Source: Clostridiaceae bacterium
GTDB taxonomy: Bacteria; Bacillota; Clostridia; Clostridiales; Clostridiaceae
Direction of reading: 5' to 3'
Assembly: GCA_003510765.1 (NCBI GenBank)
Contig: DOKV01000162.1
Coordinates: forward strand, 1-8,774
Length of the DNA stretch: 8,774 bases
This document shows positions 1 to 8,015 of the stretch, piece by piece (position 1 is the first letter of the stretch; every line of letters begins with the position of its first letter). The position numbers were made by a program, and so were the translations under genes. The notes under the pieces are model-generated. The model was not told the origin of the DNA, made no database searches, and was given only the letters and a program-made list of their open reading frames with translations.

Positions 1-108
1 ATCCCCAATATAGTCCAGAGGATATTAGGAATCTGAAAGATTATTTCCTCTATTTCTCTTGCATTTTAAAAAACTTATAAAAAATCGTCTGAATATTCAA
101 CAATTTAA

Positions 109-142
109 TAAAAGAGACCCGTTTATGCACAGGTCTCTTTTA
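109..142 (-). terminator. Rho-independent terminator after aspS
   Basis: A perfect 11-base inverted repeat (TAAAAGAGACC at 109-119, GGTCTCTTTTA at 132-142) encloses a 12-base loop. Read on the minus strand the hairpin begins 10 bases after the aspS stop codon. Its second arm runs straight into TTTTATT, giving a GC-containing stem followed by a U-rich tail. This is the layout of an intrinsic terminator and marks the end of the operon. The symmetrical A and T tracts mean it could also stop transcripts coming from the left on the plus strand. Confidence 0.87.
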
Positions 143-152
143 CTGATTTATT

Positions 153-1943
153 TTATTCTACCACTTCTTTTTTCACAATACCGATGCCCAATTCTTCCAA
201 TTGCGTCGCATCTACAGTATTGGGTGCCTCGGACATGGGATCGAAGGCATTTTGATTTTTGGGGAAGGCAATGACATCTTTAATGTTGTCTGTTCCTGCC
301 AAAAACATGACCAAACGATCCATGCCAAAGGCGAGTCCACCATGTGGTGGTGGCCCATATTTGAAGGCTTCTAAAAGGAACCCAAATCTGGCCCAAGCTT
401 CCTCTTGGGTGAAGCCCAAAAGCTCAAACATCTTTTCTTGAAGCTTTGTGTCGTGGATTCTTATGGATCCACCACCCAGCTCCTCTCCATTCAAGACCAT
501 ATCATAGGCTTTGGCTCTAACCTTTCCTGGTTCTCCATCTAAGAGATGGAGATCTTCTTCCATGGGACTTGTGAAGGGATGGTGAAGCGCCACAAAGCGC
601 CCTTGCTCTTCGTCTCTCTCTAACAGTGGGAATTCAGTGACCCAGGCAAACTTAAACTCTTCTGCTCCTTCTAACAACTGATATTTCTTGGCCAACTCTA
701 ATCTTAGCGCCCCTAAGGATTGGAACACCACGTCATTTCCATCTGCCACGATGAGTACCAGGTCTCCCGTTTCAGCCTCAGCGCGGGCTAGAATGGCAGC
801 CAGCTCTTCTTTTGATAAGAACTTGGACAAGGCCGTTTTGGTGCCTTCTTCTTTTAACTGGATATACGCAAGACCTTTGGCTCTATAGGTTTTCACAAAC
901 TCTCCAAGACGATCGATGTCTTTTCTGCCCATGGCTGCACCACCCTTTAGGGTAATGGCTCGAACACTTCCACCGGCATCCAGTGCTCCCTTAAAGACCA
1001 CAAATTCCGTGTCTTTCACCAGGTCAGAGAGGTCTTTTAGTTCCATGCCAAAACGAAGATCGGGTTTGTCAGAACCAAATCGTTCCATGGCATCTTTATA
1101 GGTTAAGCGCCTAAAGGGCACCTGAACCTCTTTGTTTAGCACTTCTTTGAACACCCTCTGGACCAACCGCTCGTTGAGATCTATGACATCTTCCACATCC
1201 ACAAAACTCATCTCAATATCAATTTGTGTGAATTCTGGTTGTCGATTGGCTCTCAAGTCCTCATCTCTGAAACACTTGGCGATTTGGAAATACTTATCAA
1301 ATCCAGAGACCATTAAGAGCTGCTTGAAAATCTGTGGACTTTGAGGTAACGCATAGAAGGTCCCTGGATAGTTTCTTGAAGGTACCAAGTAGTCTCTGGC
1401 GCCTTCTGGTGTACTCTTATTCAAAATGGGCGTTTCCACTTCTAAAAATCCTTCTTGGTCCATGAAATTTCGAATGGAAATGTACGCTTTACTTCTTAGC
1501 TTGAAGATTTTTTGCATATCTGGACGACGAAGGTCTAGATAGCGATATTTTAAGCGCACACTCTCTGCAGCATCCAAGTCTTCTTTGATGTAGATGGGTG
1601 GCGTTTCAGATTCAGACAGAATCTTAAGTTCCGAGGCAATGAGCTCCACTTGACCTGTGGCCATGGTTTCATTGACAGACTCTCTTCTTTCCACGGTGCC
1701 TCTCACCAAAATGCAGAACTCATTACGCAAACGCTCTGCTTTCTCATAGGCTTCTTTGGACGCTTCTTCTTTGAATACCACTTGGAGAATGCCCTCTCTG
1801 TCTCGTACATCACAAAAGATCAAGGAACCTAGATTTCTTCTCTTGGCTACCCATCCTGTAATGACTACTTCTTCTCCGATGAAGGCTTCTGTGACCTTAC
1901 CCGCCATATGAGTTCTTCTTAATTGACCTAACATTTCGCCCAT
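153..1943 (-). CDS. aspS: Aspartate--tRNA ligase (AspRS), bacterial type
   Basis: Cytoplasmic class IIb synthetase that charges tRNA-Asp with L-aspartate using ATP. At 596 residues it has the usual length for the bacterial form. An N-terminal OB-fold anticodon-binding domain (about 8-105, with LRRTH and GWVAKRRNLGSLIF) is followed by the catalytic core. The core contains QSPQ (201-204), motif 2 FRDED with RANRQPEFTQ (225-240), GEELGGGSIRIHD (487-499) and motif 3 GLAFGMDRLVMFL (536-548). The bacteria-specific GAD insertion lies at about 286-425. Leu38 in RRNLGS matches the E. coli-type discriminating enzymes rather than the His seen in non-discriminating ones, so strict Asp specificity is inferred. 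The start at 1943 is preferred to the ATG at 1934 because AGGAG lies 9 bases upstream of it. The start ATG shares its A with the hisS stop (TAATG), which suggests translational coupling. It is the last gene of the operon. Confidence 0.97.
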   Translation of the reverse strand: MGEMLGQLRRTHMAGKVTEAFIGEEVVITGWVAKRRNLGSLIFCDVRDREGILQVVFKEEASKEAYEKAERLRNEFCILVRGTVERRESVNETMATGQVELIASELKILSESETPPIYIKEDLDAAESVRLKYRYLDLRRPDMQKIFKLRSKAYISIRNFMDQEGFLEVETPILNKSTPEGARDYLVPSRNYPGTFYALPQSPQIFKQLLMVSGFDKYFQIAKCFRDEDLRANRQPEFTQIDIEMSFVDVEDVIDLNERLVQRVFKEVLNKEVQVPFRRLTYKDAMERFGSDKPDLRFGMELKDLSDLVKDTEFVVFKGALDAGGSVRAITLKGGAAMGRKDIDRLGEFVKTYRAKGLAYIQLKEEGTKTALSKFLSKEELAAILARAEAETGDLVLIVADGNDVVFQSLGALRLELAKKYQLLEGAEEFKFAWVTEFPLLERDEEQGRFVALHHPFTSPMEEDLHLLDGEPGKVRAKAYDMVLNGEELGGGSIRIHDTKLQEKMFELLGFTQEEAWARFGFLLEAFKYGPPPHGGLAFGMDRLVMFLAGTDNIKDVIAFPKNQNAFDPMSEAPNTVDATQLEELGIGIVKKEVVE

Positions 1944-3199
1944 TATATTTCACTCCTCTTTACGATGTCTTCAATGGCCTCTGGCGTTAGCGCCACCAAG
2001 ACCTGTTCTCCATTTTCCATGTTTTTTAGTGAAGCTTTGGCATTCTGTAGCTCATCTTCCCCTAAAATCATGGTGTACCTTGCGCCAACCTTATTGGCAT
2101 ATTTCATTTGCGCTTTGAGCTTTTTCCCCATATGATCTATGTCTACTTTAAGACCCTTGGCTCTTAACTCATGGGCCATGGCTGCCGCTTTTAAGCTCTC
2201 CGCCTTACCCATGGTTGCAATGAACACGTCATAACGAAGGGGTTCTTTTATGACGACACCTTCTTCTTCCATGGTCATGAGAAGTCTTTCAATACCCATA
2301 CCAAAGCCTACCGCAGGCATCTCAGGGCCACCAATCTCTTGGATGAGATAGTCGTAGCGCCCACCTCCGCAGACGGTGATGTCTTTATTGACAATTTCAA
2401 AAACGGTTTTTGAATAGTAATCTAACCCTCTCACAATACCCTTATCCACTTGGTAGGGGATCCCCATGGCTTCCAAATAGCTTTTTAGGTCCTCAAAGTG
2501 TGTCTCGCAATCAGCACAAATATGATCTAGAATAAGCGGTGCATCTTTCACGATTCTTTGACAGCTTTTTTCCTTACAATCTAGTGTTCTCATGGGATTC
2601 TTTTGCATACGTTCTTGGCAAACAGGACATAAGGCTTCCGCATGTGGAGCCAAGAAGTCTAGCAGCGCTTGGTTGTATGTCTTTCGACATTCTGGATGTC
2701 CAATGGAATTGATCTTTAAGGTCAATCCTTTTACCCCTAGCTCGTCCAGGGCACCCATGGCAATGGAGATGACTTCTGCATCGGCAGAAGCTTCCTTACT
2801 GCCAAATAGCTCCACCCCAAACTGATGATGCTGCCGAAGTCTTCCTTTTTGGACATTTTCATAACGAAACACAGGGGTAAAGTAATACAGCTTTGTGGGC
2901 TGTGCATCGGCATACATGGAAGATTCCACAAAGGCACGCACCGCTGGTGCGGTCCCTTCGGCTTTTAAGGTGATGCTTCGGTCGCCTTTATCTAGAAAGG
3001 TATACATTTCCTTTTGTACCACATCCGTAGTTTCTCCCACCCCTCTTGTGAACAGCTCTGTGTTTTCAAACATGGGGGTTCGAATTTCTCTGAATCCATA
3101 GCTATGGGCTATGCCCTTTAGCTGGTCCTCCACATAGTGCCATTTATAGGCATCCATGGGCAATAAATCTTTGGTCCCTTTTGGGGCTTGTAAATCCAT
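1943..3199 (-). CDS. hisS: Histidine--tRNA ligase (HisRS)
   Basis: Cytoplasmic class IIa synthetase that activates histidine and charges tRNA-His; 418 residues, typical of bacterial HisRS. The N-terminal catalytic core shows the histidine-binding segment KAEGT (79-83, usually RPEGT), motif 2 FRYE...[12 protein letters not shown] (111-130), the HisRS signatures [11 protein letters not shown] (258-268) and CGGGRYD (277-283), and motif 3 [11 protein letters not shown] (296-306). An anticodon-binding domain follows from about 322 to the end. The insertion between 190 and 232 carries six cysteines (191, 194, 208, 213, 228, 231) that look able to bind a metal. Motif 2 is followed by NVQ where most bacteria have RPQ. 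AAGGAG lies 9 bases before the ATG and overlaps the hemZ stop codon. No T-box leader fits in the 13-base gap upstream, so its expression must depend on the operon transcript. Confidence 0.96.
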   Translation of the reverse strand: MDLQAPKGTKDLLPMDAYKWHYVEDQLKGIAHSYGFREIRTPMFENTELFTRGVGETTDVVQKEMYTFLDKGDRSITLKAEGTAPAVRAFVESSMYADAQPTKLYYFTPVFRYENVQKGRLRQHHQFGVELFGSKEASADAEVISIAMGALDELGVKGLTLKINSIGHPECRKTYNQALLDFLAPHAEALCPVCQERMQKNPMRTLDCKEKSCQRIVKDAPLILDHICADCETHFEDLKSYLEAMGIPYQVDKGIVRGLDYYSKTVFEIVNKDITVCGGGRYDYLIQEIGGPEMPAVGFGMGIERLLMTMEEEGVVIKEPLRYDVFIATMGKAESLKAAAMAHELRAKGLKVDIDHMGKKLKAQMKYANKVGARYTMILGEDELQNAKASLKNMENGEQVLVALTPEAIEDIVKRSEI

Positions 3200-3212
3200 C
3201 TTCCTTCACTCC

Positions 3213-4631
3213 TTATGTATGCAAGAAACGCATTTTTTTCTCCATCATTTCCTGAAATCTTTCTGTATAATCATTGAGCCCCTTAAAGTTTGCAAAACGC
3301 TCAATTTGACCTGCCTCAACTTTCTTCGTGACCCCATCTGCACCCATGGCGATGATGGTTTTCACTTCTTCAATCATCACCACATTATAGAGGTTCTCAT
3401 AGCCTTCCTTGGCATAGCCTACATTTTCAAGGTTTCCTACCATATTCTTTTGACGATACATATAGTAAGGCTTCATCCCCAAGCTTCTAGCCACGGCATC
3501 GGTTTTTTCAAACATGAGATTTAAGTCCCTTTGCTCTTGAAGCAGGTATTTTTTTTCTAAAAGATACTCTTCATAGAGAATAGAGGCCCTCTTGATGGCT
3601 AATCCATGGACTGTAATGCTCTCAGGGGCTAATTCTTTTATAGAAGTAAGCGTTCTTTCCACATCCTCCAGGGTTTCTCCTGGCAGCCCTAAAATAAGAT
3701 CCATATTGATGTTGTCAAACCCTACCTCGCGCGCTTCATAAAAGACTTTTTGCACTTCCTTGGCTGTGTGATTTCTGCCAATGATCTTTAAGGTTTCATC
3801 CTTCATGGTTTGAGGATTGATGGAGATCCTTGTGACGCCATAGTTCTTCATGGTGTAAAGCTTCTCTTTGGTCAAGCTATCCACTCGCCCAGCTTCCACG
3901 GTGACCTCCAAAAGATTTCGCCCTTGAATAAATGCTTCATAAAGCGTTTTCATCACAGTCTCAAATTCCTCCTCGGAAATGGCTGTGGGGGTTCCTCCGC
4001 CAAAGTAGAGACTATTGACGGTATACCCCTTTTCCTCGATGAACCCTCGAATCATGTCCATTTCTTCTAGAAGCAGGGACAAATAGGTCTCTTTATACTT
4101 GTTTCCTTTATACACATTGGATGCAAAGGAGCAGTATACACATCTAGAAGGACAAAAGGGCATGCCCACATATAAATCACAAGAGCCTTCTTTGTCTATA
4201 CGCTTTAACAGGGAAATTTCCTTCATGGCCACTTCATAGGCCAAATGGATTTTTGGGGACTCTGTCAAGTAGGTTGCCTGCAGCTTCTGTGTGATGTCCT
4301 CTTTGGAAAAGCCTTCTTCAATGAGTTCTCTCACAATCTTAGAGGGCCGAATGCCAATGAGAATTCCCCAGGGTAGCTCTTTTCCAGTTTTTTCACGAAG
4401 AAGAAGAAAAACCGCTCTTCTCATGATGTTCAAATCTCTTTCTCTGTAGTCTAAGATTTTTATGGCCCCCAAAAAGTCAATGGTGATCCGGTCTTCTACT
4501 AAAAAGACTTCCAAATCTGCTTTTTGGGGATTCAGTTCATCCAAATACGTAATATGCTGTGCGGCATAAAAAAGTGTCACCATATGGTACACATGATAGC
4601 GCAAAGCATTGTTGCTTTTCACCGTAATCAT
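3213..4631 (-). CDS. hemZ: HemZ-type radical SAM protein (annotated as oxygen-independent coproporphyrinogen III dehydrogenase)
   Basis: A 472-residue radical SAM enzyme of the HemN/HemW/HemZ group. A HemZ-specific N-terminal region (about 1-150, with GIRPSK at 93-98) precedes the radical SAM core. The core has the [4Fe-4S] cluster motif CPSRCVYC (Cys160, 164, 167), the SAM-binding YFGGGTPT (209-216) and the DLILGLPGET segment (311-320). The C-terminal YRQKNMVGNLENVGYA (392-407) is the part I recognise as most characteristic of HemZ. The family is linked to anaerobic oxidation of coproporphyrinogen III to protoporphyrinogen IX, but the direct evidence is thin and this protein lacks features of true HemN (see findings). 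The ATG is 9 bases after the stop of the preceding hydrolase gene, with AGGA about 7 bases upstream overlapping that stop, so translation is probably coupled. Family assignment is firm; the actual substrate is not. Confidence 0.9.
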   Translation of the reverse strand: MITVKSNNALRYHVYHMVTLFYAAQHITYLDELNPQKADLEVFLVEDRITIDFLGAIKILDYRERDLNIMRRAVFLLLREKTGKELPWGILIGIRPSKIVRELIEEGFSKEDITQKLQATYLTESPKIHLAYEVAMKEISLLKRIDKEGSCDLYVGMPFCPSRCVYCSFASNVYKGNKYKETYLSLLLEEMDMIRGFIEEKGYTVNSLYFGGGTPTAISEEEFETVMKTLYEAFIQGRNLLEVTVEAGRVDSLTKEKLYTMKNYGVTRISINPQTMKDETLKIIGRNHTAKEVQKVFYEAREVGFDNINMDLILGLPGETLEDVERTLTSIKELAPESITVHGLAIKRASILYEEYLLEKKYLLQEQRDLNLMFEKTDAVARSLGMKPYYMYRQKNMVGNLENVGYAKEGYENLYNVVMIEEVKTIIAMGADGVTKKVEAGQIERFANFKGLNDYTERFQEMMEKKMRFLHT

Positions 4632-4640
4632 CCTGGGATC

Positions 4641-5240
4641 CTATCTTAAAAAGCCATTGAAGGCTTTTTCCATGCCCAAGGTGGTTTCTGGTCCGTGACC
4701 TGGCATCACTCGGGTTTGTTCTGGTAGCATGAAAAGTTTCTCTTTGATGGAATGGAGAAGCTCCTCCATACTGCCTCCTGGCAGGTCCGTTCTACCCACG
4801 GAGTTTTGGAAAAGCACATCTCCAGAGAAGAGCACCCCTTCCATAAGAAAGCTCAGACTGCCTTTGCTATGGCCAGGGGTTTCTATTATGGTCACAGGTT
4901 TTCCCGCGAAGGTAAAGGCATCTCCCTCTTTTAAGAAGGTCTCTACTTTCCCCATGGGGCCAAAGGCTGTTTTTCTTTGAAGAATATATTTCATATCCTT
5001 TTCGCTAATGTAGGCTGGGACTTGAAAAGCTTCTTTCACATGATCCACCGCACCCACGTGATCCACATGACCATGGGTTAACAAAATACCCTGAAGTTTT
5101 ACATGAAGATCTTTTACGTAGGCTACCAAAGCCTCTCCTTCATCTCCTGGGTCTATGATCAAGGCTTCTTTTGTGTCTTCATCCACCACAATATAGCAAT
5201 TCTCTTCATAAGCCCCCAAGACCAATTTCTTTATTTGCAT
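4641..5240 (-). CDS. MBL-fold metallo-hydrolase, glyoxalase II-like
   Basis: A 199-residue soluble metallo-beta-lactamase-fold protein of the small glyoxalase II-like (YcbL-type) group. The metal ligands are all visible: THGHVDH (55-61: His56, His58, Asp60, His61), His124 in TPGHSKGS, Asp141 in FSGD, and His182 in MPGHGPET. GRTDLPGG (149-156) is also typical of the group. Members hydrolyse thioesters such as S-D-lactoylglutathione or related small substrates. Clostridia generally lack glutathione, so the native substrate is unknown. It lacks the C-terminal substrate-binding domain of full-length glyoxalase II. The start has AGAGG about 8 bases upstream. It lies 20 bases after dtd and 9 before hemZ. 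This location next to dtd is common in clostridial genomes as I recall them, but a functional link to its neighbours is not shown. Confidence 0.9.
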   Translation of the reverse strand: MQIKKLVLGAYEENCYIVVDEDTKEALIIDPGDEGEALVAYVKDLHVKLQGILLTHGHVDHVGAVDHVKEAFQVPAYISEKDMKYILQRKTAFGPMGKVETFLKEGDAFTFAGKPVTIIETPGHSKGSLSFLMEGVLFSGDVLFQNSVGRTDLPGGSMEELLHSIKEKLFMLPEQTRVMPGHGPETTLGMEKAFNGFLR

Positions 5241-5260
5241 ATTCTTTTCCTCTCTCTACT

Positions 5261-5710
5261 CTAAAACGTCTTCTTACTATCTAATAAAATGGTCACGGGT
5301 CCATCATTTTCTATGTGCACCTTCATATCAGCACCAAAGATGCCCTTAGCAACGGGCAAACCTTCTGCCCTAAGCTTCGCGGCCAGTTCTTCATAGAGGG
5401 CTTCTGCTTGCTCTCCTTTTGCTGCATGGATGAAGCTAGGCCTTCTGCCTTTTCTAGCATCTCCATAAAGGGTGAACTGAGAGATCAAGAGTATTTCTCC
5501 TTGGACTTCTGTCAAAGAAAGGTTCATCTTCCCCTCTTCATCTTCAAAGACTCTTAGCCCCTTCACCTTTTCAAAGATATACTTTACATCCTCCGTGGTG
5601 TCCTCCACGCTTATTCCAACCAGTACATTGAACCCCTGGCCAATTTGCCCTACGGTCTCCCCTTGGACAATGACTTGAGAGGAAAGAACGCGCTGAATCA
5701 CTGCTCTCAT
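5261..5710 (-). CDS. dtd: D-aminoacyl-tRNA deacylase (DTD)
   Basis: A 149-residue enzyme of the DTD family, acting in the cytoplasm as a homodimer to cut D-amino acids (and mischarged glycine) from tRNA so that they do not enter protein. Both family signatures are present: SQFTLYGD (77-84) followed by KGRRPSF (87-93), and NDGPVT (135-140), whose Gly-Pro pair forms the cross-subunit chiral selector. The N-terminus MRAVIQRV is canonical and the length is standard. AGGTG sits 5 bases before the ATG and the site overlaps the relA stop codon; the gap to relA is 8 bases. Its place between relA and two aminoacyl-tRNA synthetase genes fits a role in tRNA-charging quality control. Confidence 0.96.
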   Translation of the reverse strand: MRAVIQRVLSSQVIVQGETVGQIGQGFNVLVGISVEDTTEDVKYIFEKVKGLRVFEDEEGKMNLSLTEVQGEILLISQFTLYGDARKGRRPSFIHAAKGEQAEALYEELAAKLRAEGLPVAKGIFGADMKVHIENDGPVTILLDSKKTF

Positions 5711-5718
5711 ATACTCAC

Positions 5719-7923
5719 CTACACATTTCCTATTCTAAAAGCATCATTGACATTGGCTAACTTTCGAAGTCTCTTTAAGCATTCCTCTAGTAGATTGATG
5801 TCTCGTATCAGAAGAGACAAATGAATCATCACAGAGGTATCCTTCCTGGTTTCTACATTCATGGCATTGAGGGGAATCTTTAACTCACTGACCAAAGAAA
5901 TGATATCTGATACAAGATTGGGCCGATCATGGGCATGGATCTGTACCCGAGCACTATAGAGCTCTTGACTTTCCTTTTCCCAAGCCACATCCACAATTCT
6001 ATGGGTTTTATCATTCTTTGTAGCCTCAATGTTTGCACAATCGGTTCGATGAATGCTGATCCCTCTAAAGTTTGTGATGAATCCAATGATTTCATCTCCA
6101 GGCACTGGATTACAACACTTGGCAAATCGCACTTGTACATTGTTCATCCCAGACACAATCACCCCAAAGTAAGACTTCTTCTTGGCTTTGTCTTTTTTCT
6201 TCTGGGCATCGATCATCTTTTCCGCTTCTAGTAAAGAGAGTTTATTATCTTCATTGATTTTTGCTCTTTTCTCTTCTTCAAGGAAGTCTTTCAGGGCTGT
6301 GACAATGGTGGAGGGCAGTACTTGACTGGCGCCAACCACCGCATAGAGATCGTCGATGTTGTTGCCATGGTAACGGCGTATGAGTCGATCCAGCATTTCT
6401 CCTTTGGCCAAATCCGCAAAATTACGATCTTGTTTTCTTGCTTCTTTTTCCAGAAGTTCTTTTCCACGCTGTATGTTTTCTTCTCTTTTTTCTTTCTTAA
6501 ACCAGGCTTTAATTTTGGTCTTGGCTTGATTGGACGTGGCAATATTTAACCAATCTATATTGGGGCCCTTGGGCTTCGCTGAGGTGATGATTTCTACAAT
6601 CTCACCGGTAGCCAGTTTATAGTCTAAGGTGACCATATTGCCATTGACCTTTGCGCCAATGGTTCGATTGCCCACATCTGTATGGATGCGATAGGCAAAA
6701 TCTATAGGGGTCGCTCTTAAGGGAAGATTGATCACCTCACCTTTAGGGGTGAAGACGAAAATTTCATCTCCAAAAAGATCAATCTTAAAGCCTTCCATGA
6801 ACTCTTCCGCATCAGAGGTTTCCTTCTGCCACTCCAGCATATCCCGAACCCAAATGAGCTTTTGGTCCATGGTATCCTTGGGTGCTTCCTTGGAAGAACC
6901 TGTCTCCTTGTACTTCCAATGGGCCGCGATTCCATATTCAGCCACACGATGCATCTCATAGGTACGAATCTGAATCTCAAAGGGCTTCCCTTGAGGTCCG
7001 ATGACCGTGGTATGCAAGCTCTGATACATGTTGGGCTTAGGCATGGCAATATAGTCCTTAAACCGCCCTGGAATAGGTTTGTAGATGGTATGCACAATAC
7101 CTAAAGAAGCGTAGCAATCCTTAATAGAGTCTACCAATACCCGGATGGCCGTCAAGTCAAAAATCTGATCGATATTTTTATTTTGTGCCATCATTTTCTT
7201 ATAAATGGAGTAAAAATGCTTGGGTCTTCCATCAATATCACATTCAATACTGGCACTTTTTAGTCTGCCTACGATGTCATCCATGATCATATTGATATAG
7301 GCTTCTCGTTCTTTTCTCTTTTCAGCGATTTGGTTCACCAAATCATAGTACTCCGTGGGATACATATAGCGGAAAGCCAAATCTTCTAGTTCCCACTTGA
7401 TTCTAAACATCCCCAAACGATGGGCCAAAGGAGCATAGATGTCAAAGGTTTCTTTGGATTTTTCCTTTTGCTTTTCTGGCTGCATGTATCGCAACGTACG
7501 CATGTTGTGAAGGCGATCTGCCAGTTTGATTAGAATGACGCGAATATCTTTGGCCATGGCCAGTAGCATCTTACGAACATTATCCGCTTGTTCTTCTTCT
7601 TTAGATTTATACTTGATTTTCCCAAGCTTTGTAACCCCATCCACCAATTCCGCTATTTCTCTACTAAATAACGTTGTGATTTCTTCAAAGGTATACTTGG
7701 TGTCTTCAATGACATCATGAAGAAGCCCTGCTACCACGGTGTTGGTATCCATACCCATGTCTACCAAAATTGAAGCCACTTCCACAGGGTGGGTGACATA
7801 GAGTTCTCCAGAGATTCGTCTCTGGTCTCCATGGGCTTCTGCCGCGAGATTATATGCTTTTATGACCAGTTCTTTGTTGATGTTCCCAGCCTTATCAATT
7901 TTTTTCATTAAATCGTAGAGCAT
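5719..7923 (-). CDS. relA: Bifunctional (p)ppGpp synthetase/hydrolase (Rel, RelA/SpoT family)
   Basis: Long RSH enzyme (734 residues) that makes (p)ppGpp from ATP and GDP/GTP on starved ribosomes and also degrades it. Domains in order: HD hydrolase (about 20-150; metal-ligand candidates His45, His69-Asp70, Asp136 in [10 protein letters not shown]); synthetase (about 230-340, DLTAIRV with Asp256, [29 protein letters not shown] with Glu316); TGS (about 388-448); helical region; a Cys-containing domain with [15 protein letters not shown] (601-615) and HRTDC; and C-terminal ACT (about 655-734). The intact HD residues and the RFKD (RXKD) form of the synthetase motif mark the bifunctional type rather than the synthetase-only RelA. 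The ATG at 7923 is supported by GAGGA 6 bases upstream. It follows apt after a 92-base gap with a hairpin, the longest gap in the operon, so separate control or mRNA processing is possible here. Confidence 0.97.
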   Translation of the reverse strand: MLYDLMKKIDKAGNINKELVIKAYNLAAEAHGDQRRISGELYVTHPVEVASILVDMGMDTNTVVAGLLHDVIEDTKYTFEEITTLFSREIAELVDGVTKLGKIKYKSKEEEQADNVRKMLLAMAKDIRVILIKLADRLHNMRTLRYMQPEKQKEKSKETFDIYAPLAHRLGMFRIKWELEDLAFRYMYPTEYYDLVNQIAEKRKEREAYINMIMDDIVGRLKSASIECDIDGRPKHFYSIYKKMMAQNKNIDQIFDLTAIRVLVDSIKDCYASLGIVHTIYKPIPGRFKDYIAMPKPNMYQSLHTTVIGPQGKPFEIQIRTYEMHRVAEYGIAAHWKYKETGSSKEAPKDTMDQKLIWVRDMLEWQKETSDAEEFMEGFKIDLFGDEIFVFTPKGEVINLPLRATPIDFAYRIHTDVGNRTIGAKVNGNMVTLDYKLATGEIVEIITSAKPKGPNIDWLNIATSNQAKTKIKAWFKKEKREENIQRGKELLEKEARKQDRNFADLAKGEMLDRLIRRYHGNNIDDLYAVVGASQVLPSTIVTALKDFLEEEKRAKINEDNKLSLLEAEKMIDAQKKKDKAKKKSYFGVIVSGMNNVQVRFAKCCNPVPGDEIIGFITNFRGISIHRTDCANIEATKNDKTHRIVDVAWEKESQELYSARVQIHAHDRPNLVSDIISLVSELKIPLNAMNVETRKDTSVMIHLSLLIRDINLLEECLKRLRKLANVNDAFRIGNV

Positions 7924-7965
7924 TGTACTTCCTCATTTCCCAAATAATCCTTTTTTCTATATGGC

Positions 7966-7990
7966 ATAGGCTGGTTTGAAACCAGCCTAT
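7966..7990 (-). repeat. Perfect inverted repeat / RNA hairpin between apt and relA
   Basis: ATAGGCTGGTTT (7966-7977) and AAACCAGCCTAT (7979-7990) are perfect 12-base arms around one base. In the minus-strand transcript they can form about 10 base pairs with a 5-base loop. The sequence after the hairpin on the transcribed strand is GCCATATAG then A-rich, so there is no U tract and it does not fit an intrinsic terminator for apt. It may be an mRNA processing or stability element, or a protein-binding palindrome. Function is not known from sequence. Confidence 0.7.
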
Positions 7991-8015
7991 CATCATCATC
8001 TTCAGTTTTGTTTTT

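Noticed and set aside
74..103. Possible minus-strand promoter after the terminator (TTGTTG, 18-base spacer, TATAAG).
   Set aside because: The -35 match is weak, the region is very AT-rich so such matches arise by chance, and no gene start is visible to its left.
59..274. 71-codon open frame on the plus strand running over the terminator.
   Set aside because: It crosses the terminator hairpin and the 3' end of aspS and has no sensible protein character or ribosome binding site.
3156..3524. 122-codon open frame on the plus strand.
   Set aside because: It lies antisense to the end of hemZ and start of hisS, has no ribosome binding site of note, and its product resembles no family I recognise; hemZ fully explains the stretch.
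5929..6231. 100-codon open frame on the plus strand inside relA.
   Set aside because: Antisense shadow of the conserved C-terminal region of relA, whose own reading frame matches the family throughout.
7966..7990. Reading the apt-relA hairpin as an intrinsic terminator.
   Set aside because: No U tract follows on the transcribed strand; on the plus strand the T-rich stretch begins well away from the stem and no plus-strand gene needs ending.
7989..8000. Four ATC triplets next to the hairpin as a microsatellite or short tandem repeat.
   Set aside because: Four triplet copies is too short to distinguish from chance.
7966..8015. A relA promoter in the gap (TATAGA-like -10 after the hairpin).
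   Set aside because: No acceptable -35 box at the right spacing; the match rests on one AT-rich hexamer.
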